Assembly: GCA_017881705.1 (NCBI GenBank)
Contig: JADGQP010000092.1
Coordinates: forward strand, 1-9,127
Source: Christensenellaceae bacterium
Lineage (GTDB): Bacteria; Bacillota; Clostridia; Christensenellales; Aristaeellaceae
DNA length: 9,127 bases
Direction of reading: 5' to 3'
Each line of letters opens with the position of its first letter. The first letter of the stretch is position 1. A program made the translations under genes and the position numbers. This document shows positions 6,412-9,127 of this stretch, one piece after another. A model generated the notes under the pieces. That model was not told where the DNA came from, did not search any database, and worked only from the letters and a program-made list of their open reading frames with translations.

Positions 6412-7569
6412 ATGGCGTTATCGGTGAGAAATCTGTACCAGCAGACCAACCAGGCCCACGCCGTGGAACTGGTGGCCGGCCGCAGCGGGTTGGACAAGAT
6501 GGTTACCTGGGTGCACCTGATCGAGGATATTTCGGTTTCCAGGTTCCTGCACGGGTATGAGCTGATTTTCACCACCGGCATTGCCGAAAGCCGGCCGGAC
6601 TGGATACGCTCGTTTATCCAGGCGCTTAACGCGCAAAACGTGAGTGGGCTGGTGCTGAATATCGGCCCCTATATTCACGAGATTCCGCCTGATGTGCTGC
6701 ACTACTGTGACGAAATCGGCTTTCCGCTTTTCACAGTTCCCTGGGAAGTGAAACTGGTGGATATCACGTATGATTTTTGCCACCGCATCATCACCAGCGA
6801 AGAACGGGATCACACCGTCGCGCAGACGCTGAAAAACGTAATTTTCTTTCCGGAGAACATCCGCATGTATCGGCCCGCGTTGGAACGGCAGGGCTTTGGC
6901 GACCAGGGCGAATACTGCGTGGCGTCGATGCAAAGCAAAGGCGCGCCCGCTGACGCCGAAACCTTCCGCAACCGCGTGCGCCTCTGCCTGCAGGGCGCGC
7001 TGGACAGGCAAACGAAAAGATACAGCCTGTTCGGCGTGGATGAAAACATGGTGCTGGTTTTGCAGGATTTTGATCGGGACGCCGTACGCGGCCTGCTGCA
7101 AAGCGTGACTCACTTTGTGGAAACGATGGGTGAAGGGCTTTCCCTGCGTGTCGGGGTCAGCGATGCGCAAACCGGGCTGGAAGGCGTATCACGGCTTTAC
7201 CGCAACGCGGAATCTGCTCTGCGGATTGCCTTGCGCGGCGCCGAATCGGTGCGCTGGTACGCGGACCTGGGGTTATATAAGGTGCTTTTATCGGTGGAAG
7301 ATCGCGGCGTGCTGGAGGAACTGTACAACGAGGCGCTTCGGCCGCTGTGCAAATACGATCAGGAACACCATACCGACTATGTGCAAGTGCTCAAATGTTA
7401 CCTGGATAACGACGCGAGCGTGCAAACCGTCGCAAAAGCGACCTATTTGCACCGCAACACCATCAATTACAAAATTAAAAGGATTAAAGAGATTCTGCAT
7501 TGCGACCTGACCTACGAAGATAAACTGCGCATCACCCTGGCCTTTTCCATTCAGGAGCTGACCCACTGA
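6412..7569 (+). CDS. PucR-family (CdaR-like) transcriptional regulator
   Basis: A 385-residue one-component regulator. Residues about 5-125 form the PucR N-terminal domain, recognisable by G-R-S-G-L-D-K-M-V-T-W-V-H and E-L-I-F-T-T-G. The middle (about 165-300) has the degenerate GGDEF-like fold of the CdaR group, which lacks any GGDEF motif. The C-terminal PucR helix-turn-helix (HTH_30) spans about 327-383, with the recognition region near S336-V-Q-T-V-A-K and L346-H-R-N-T-I-N-Y-K-I-K-R-I358. Family members activate purine, sugar-diacid, GABA or other amino-compound catabolism, usually on sensing the substrate. The start follows GAAGG (6401-6405) by six bases. It lies 174 bp upstream of a class III aminotransferase on the same strand and divergent from the esterase. 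Either could be its target; the aminotransferase is the better fit to family precedent. Confidence 0.92.
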   Translation: MALSVRNLYQQTNQAHAVELVAGRSGLDKMVTWVHLIEDISVSRFLHGYELIFTTGIAESRPDWIRSFIQALNAQNVSGLVLNIGPYIHEIPPDVLHYCDEIGFPLFTVPWEVKLVDITYDFCHRIITSEERDHTVAQTLKNVIFFPENIRMYRPALERQGFGDQGEYCVASMQSKGAPADAETFRNRVRLCLQGALDRQTKRYSLFGVDENMVLVLQDFDRDAVRGLLQSVTHFVETMGEGLSLRVGVSDAQTGLEGVSRLYRNAESALRIALRGAESVRWYADLGLYKVLLSVEDRGVLEELYNEALRPLCKYDQEHHTDYVQVLKCYLDNDASVQTVAKATYLHRNTINYKIKRIKEILHCDLTYEDKLRITLAFSIQELTH

Positions 7570-7573
7570 GCGC

Positions 7574-7589
7574 TTGTGCTTCAGCACAA
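7574..7589 (+). terminator. Weak terminator-like hairpin after the regulator gene
   Basis: TTGTGCT (7574-7580) and AGCACAA (7583-7589) form a tight 6-7 bp stem four bases after the stop codon, followed by AAAATTTCTG. The stem is short and the T-run is broken, so termination may be partial and allow read-through to the aminotransferase. Confidence 0.35.
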
Positions 7590-7611
7590 AAATTTCTGTG
7601 CTTATACATCC

Positions 7612-7642
7612 TTGTAATTTTCGCTTGCCGTGATAAGATAAT
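7612..7642 (+). promoter_or_regulatory. Possible promoter of the aminotransferase gene
   Basis: TTGTAA (7612-7617) and GATAAT (7637-7642) resemble -35 and -10 hexamers but are 19 bases apart. TAAGAT (7634-7639) gives a 16-base spacer with a poorer -10. Non-ideal spacing is typical of activator-dependent promoters and would fit control by the PucR-type regulator upstream. This is inference. Confidence 0.4.
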
Positions 7643-7654
7643 ACCAAGATTAGC

Positions 7655-7687
7655 AAGGGGGCTTATCCGAAAGGATGGGTCCCTCTT
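7655..7687 (+). promoter_or_regulatory. Long GAAA-capped hairpin in the aminotransferase leader
   Basis: Bases 7655-7668 pair with 7673-7687 over 14 bp, counting three G-U pairs and one bulged U at 7680, closed by a GAAA tetraloop (7669-7672). It lies just after the candidate promoter and 56 bases before the ATG. Downstream, ACTG (7689-7692) and CAGT (7718-7721) can pair around an ACCGC/GCGGT stem (7704-7716). CTTT (7685-7688) could instead pair with AAAG (7696-7699). It matches no riboswitch class I can recall, and its tail CTCTTTACTGG is not a terminator T-run. Confidence 0.45.
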
Positions 7688-7743
7688 TACTGGTCAAAGA
7701 AGCCACCGCGGCGCGGTCAGTATGATATGGGAGGCCTTGCGTT

Positions 7744-9078
7744 ATGCTTAAGCCTGAGGAAATCAAGCCTGTTTCCTTGAAATACAATCTACAGTCCTGG
7801 TCCGTGCAGGGGGGGCTGAACCCCATCCCCGTGGAAAAAGCGGATGGCATCTACTTTTGGGACTACGAGGGCAACCGGTATTCCGATATGTCCTCCCAGT
7901 TGGTCAATCTTAACCTGGGGCACGGTAACCGCGCCATTATCGAGGCCATTAAGGCGCAGGCCGAGCAATACTGCTATATGTCGCCGTCCTTCGGCGTGGC
8001 CGCGCGCGCGGAGCTGGCGCGCATGATTGTCGAACTGCTGCCGGATAATTTCGGGAAGATCTTCTTTACCAACGGCGGCGCGGACGCCAACGAGAACGCC
8101 ATTAAAATGGCGCGTATGTACACGGGCCGTTATAAGGTGTTTTCGCGCTACCGCAGTTATCACGGCTCCACATTCGGCGCGGGCAACCTTACCGGCGAAC
8201 CGCGGCGCTACCCGCTTGAGCCGGGTATTCCGGGCTTCGTGAAGTTTTTCGACCCCTACCTGTATCGGGAAACCATTCCCTTTGAAAGCGAAGAGACCGC
8301 CGGCGCCTACTACCTGGCGAAACTGCGCGAGCAGATCGGCTACGAAAACCCCGAAACGATCGCCGCGATCGTGATGGAAACCGTAACAGGTTCCAATGGC
8401 ATCATCGTGCCGCCCAAGGGATACATGGAAGGCGTGCGTAAAATCTGCGACGATTTCGGCATCATGATGATCTGCGACGAGGTGATGACGGGCTTCTGCC
8501 GCACAGGCAAAATGTTCGGCTTCGAGCATTTCAACGTCAAGCCCGACCTGGTGAGCTTCGCTAAAGGCGTTACCTGCGGTTACGCCCAGCTGGGTGGCGT
8601 TGCGGTTTGCAGCAAGGTCGCCGCGTTCTTCGACGATCACCTGCTTTCCTGCGGGCTTACGTACAGCGGCCATCCGCTGGCCTGCGCGGCGGGCGTTGCC
8701 TGCGTAAACTATTACGCCGAGGCCAACGTGCTGGATAACGTAAACAAGGTGGGCAAGGTGCTGGGCGAGGAGCTGGAAAAGCTGAAAGCTAAACACGCCT
8801 GCGTGGGCGACGTGCGCTACATCGGCCTGTTCTCCGCCATTGAACTGGTAAAAGACAAGAAAACCAAGGAGCCGATTGTCCCCTACGGCAAAGACCCCAA
8901 GGGTGTGATGAAAAAAGTGATCGGTCTGCTCAACGCGCGTAAATTTATGACCTACTCGCACGAAAACATGTTCCTCATCGCGCCGCCGCTGATTATCACG
9001 CTGGAGCAGCTGTTGGAGGAAATGGCCAAGGTGGACGATGTGCTGAGCGCGGTCGACCGGGAAATGGGCGAGTGGTAA
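7744..9078 (+). CDS. Class III PLP-dependent aminotransferase, taurine/omega-amino acid type
   Basis: A 444-residue fold-type I transaminase of the subgroup III (omega) family, moving an amino group between an omega-amino compound and pyruvate or 2-oxoglutarate. The PLP phosphate-binding segment is T109-N-G-G-A-D-A-N-E. The Y139-H-G segment stacks on the cofactor. D245 in I-C-D-E-V contacts the pyridine nitrogen. The Schiff-base lysine is K274 in F-A-K-G-V-T-C-G-Y. The N-terminal half (Y-N-L-Q-S-W-S, then S-S-Q-L-V-N-L-N-L-G-H) resembles proteins annotated as taurine:2-oxoglutarate or taurine:pyruvate transaminase, from memory of the family. Beta-alanine, GABA or another diamine or amino acid remain possible. 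The start follows GGGAGG (7729-7734) by nine bases. It follows a PucR-family regulator and precedes another gene at 9101, so it probably begins a catabolic operon. Fold and cofactor are secure; the substrate is not. Confidence 0.93.
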   Translation: MLKPEEIKPVSLKYNLQSWSVQGGLNPIPVEKADGIYFWDYEGNRYSDMSSQLVNLNLGHGNRAIIEAIKAQAEQYCYMSPSFGVAARAELARMIVELLPDNFGKIFFTNGGADANENAIKMARMYTGRYKVFSRYRSYHGSTFGAGNLTGEPRRYPLEPGIPGFVKFFDPYLYRETIPFESEETAGAYYLAKLREQIGYENPETIAAIVMETVTGSNGIIVPPKGYMEGVRKICDDFGIMMICDEVMTGFCRTGKMFGFEHFNVKPDLVSFAKGVTCGYAQLGGVAVCSKVAAFFDDHLLSCGLTYSGHPLACAAGVACVNYYAEANVLDNVNKVGKVLGEELEKLKAKHACVGDVRYIGLFSAIELVKDKKTKEPIVPYGKDPKGVMKKVIGLLNARKFMTYSHENMFLIAPPLIITLEQLLEEMAKVDDVLSAVDREMGEW

Positions 9079-9100
9079 GCATTACGGAGGCTTTCCCGCC

Positions 9101-9127
9101 GTGAGCGCGCTTGGGTCACTGTCAACC
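9101..9127 (+). CDS. Start of a downstream gene, cut by the window edge
   Basis: A GTG at 9101 lies ten bases after ACGGAGG (9084-9090), a strong ribosome site, and stays open for nine codons (M-S-A-L-G-S-L-S-T) to the end. It begins 22 bases after the aminotransferase stop with no terminator between, so it is probably co-transcribed. Too little is visible to name it. Confidence 0.5.

Noticed and set aside
6418..7170. 250-residue minus-strand open frame
   Set aside because: Antisense to the PucR-type regulator, with no SD site or motif.
7689..7716. T-box antiterminator or ykkC-type (guanidine) riboswitch resemblance
   Set aside because: Short similarities such as ACCGCGG and ACTGGTC are present, but the conserved T-box bulge sequence, specifier stem and ykkC core are missing.
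7789..8961. 390-residue minus-strand open frame
   Set aside because: Antisense to the aminotransferase gene; His- and Val-rich composition typical of a shadow frame.

Overview
The window looks like chromosome from an anaerobic Bacillota, most likely a clostridial lineage with moderately high GC. This rests on four things seen here: a two-iron desulfoferrodoxin, consensus sigma-A promoters, strong Shine-Dalgarno sites, and a PucR/CdaR-type regulator. I cannot name a genus. There is no insertion sequence, CRISPR array, tRNA, rRNA or phage gene. All complete genes look intact.

Layout. 176-556 (+) is a class II superoxide reductase. 679-3141 (+) is an 820-residue fusion of a CoA-disulfide/persulfide reductase, a rhodanese, a TusA-like and a DsrE-like domain. 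A very GC-rich hairpin and a second hairpin with two alternative pairings lie between these two genes. A hairpin follows the fusion. Next comes a GNAT acetyltransferase (3427-3906, +) with its own near-consensus promoter and a roughly 130-nt structured leader. A seven-helix membrane diguanylate cyclase (4074-5264, +) also has its own promoter. It converges on an alpha/beta-hydrolase esterase (5328-6179, -), with a 15-bp bidirectional terminator hairpin between them. The esterase is divergent from a PucR-family regulator (6412-7569, +), and each has a recognisable promoter with an inverted repeat over it. A class III aminotransferase (7744-9078, +) resembling taurine:2-oxoglutarate/pyruvate transaminases follows, behind a 174-bp leader with a strong GAAA-capped hairpin. 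The first nine codons of a further gene probably begin at 9101.

How the genes may work together. The superoxide reductase and the fusion suit an oxygen- and sulfur-stress module: one reduces superoxide, the other probably handles CoA-disulfide, persulfide or sulfane sulfur. The regulator, the aminotransferase and the cut-off gene look like a small catabolic unit for an omega-amino compound such as taurine, beta-alanine or GABA. The GNAT, cyclase and esterase genes appear to be independent units. No wholly new system is evident. The features most worth a second look are the four-domain sulfur-relay protein and the structured leader of the aminotransferase.
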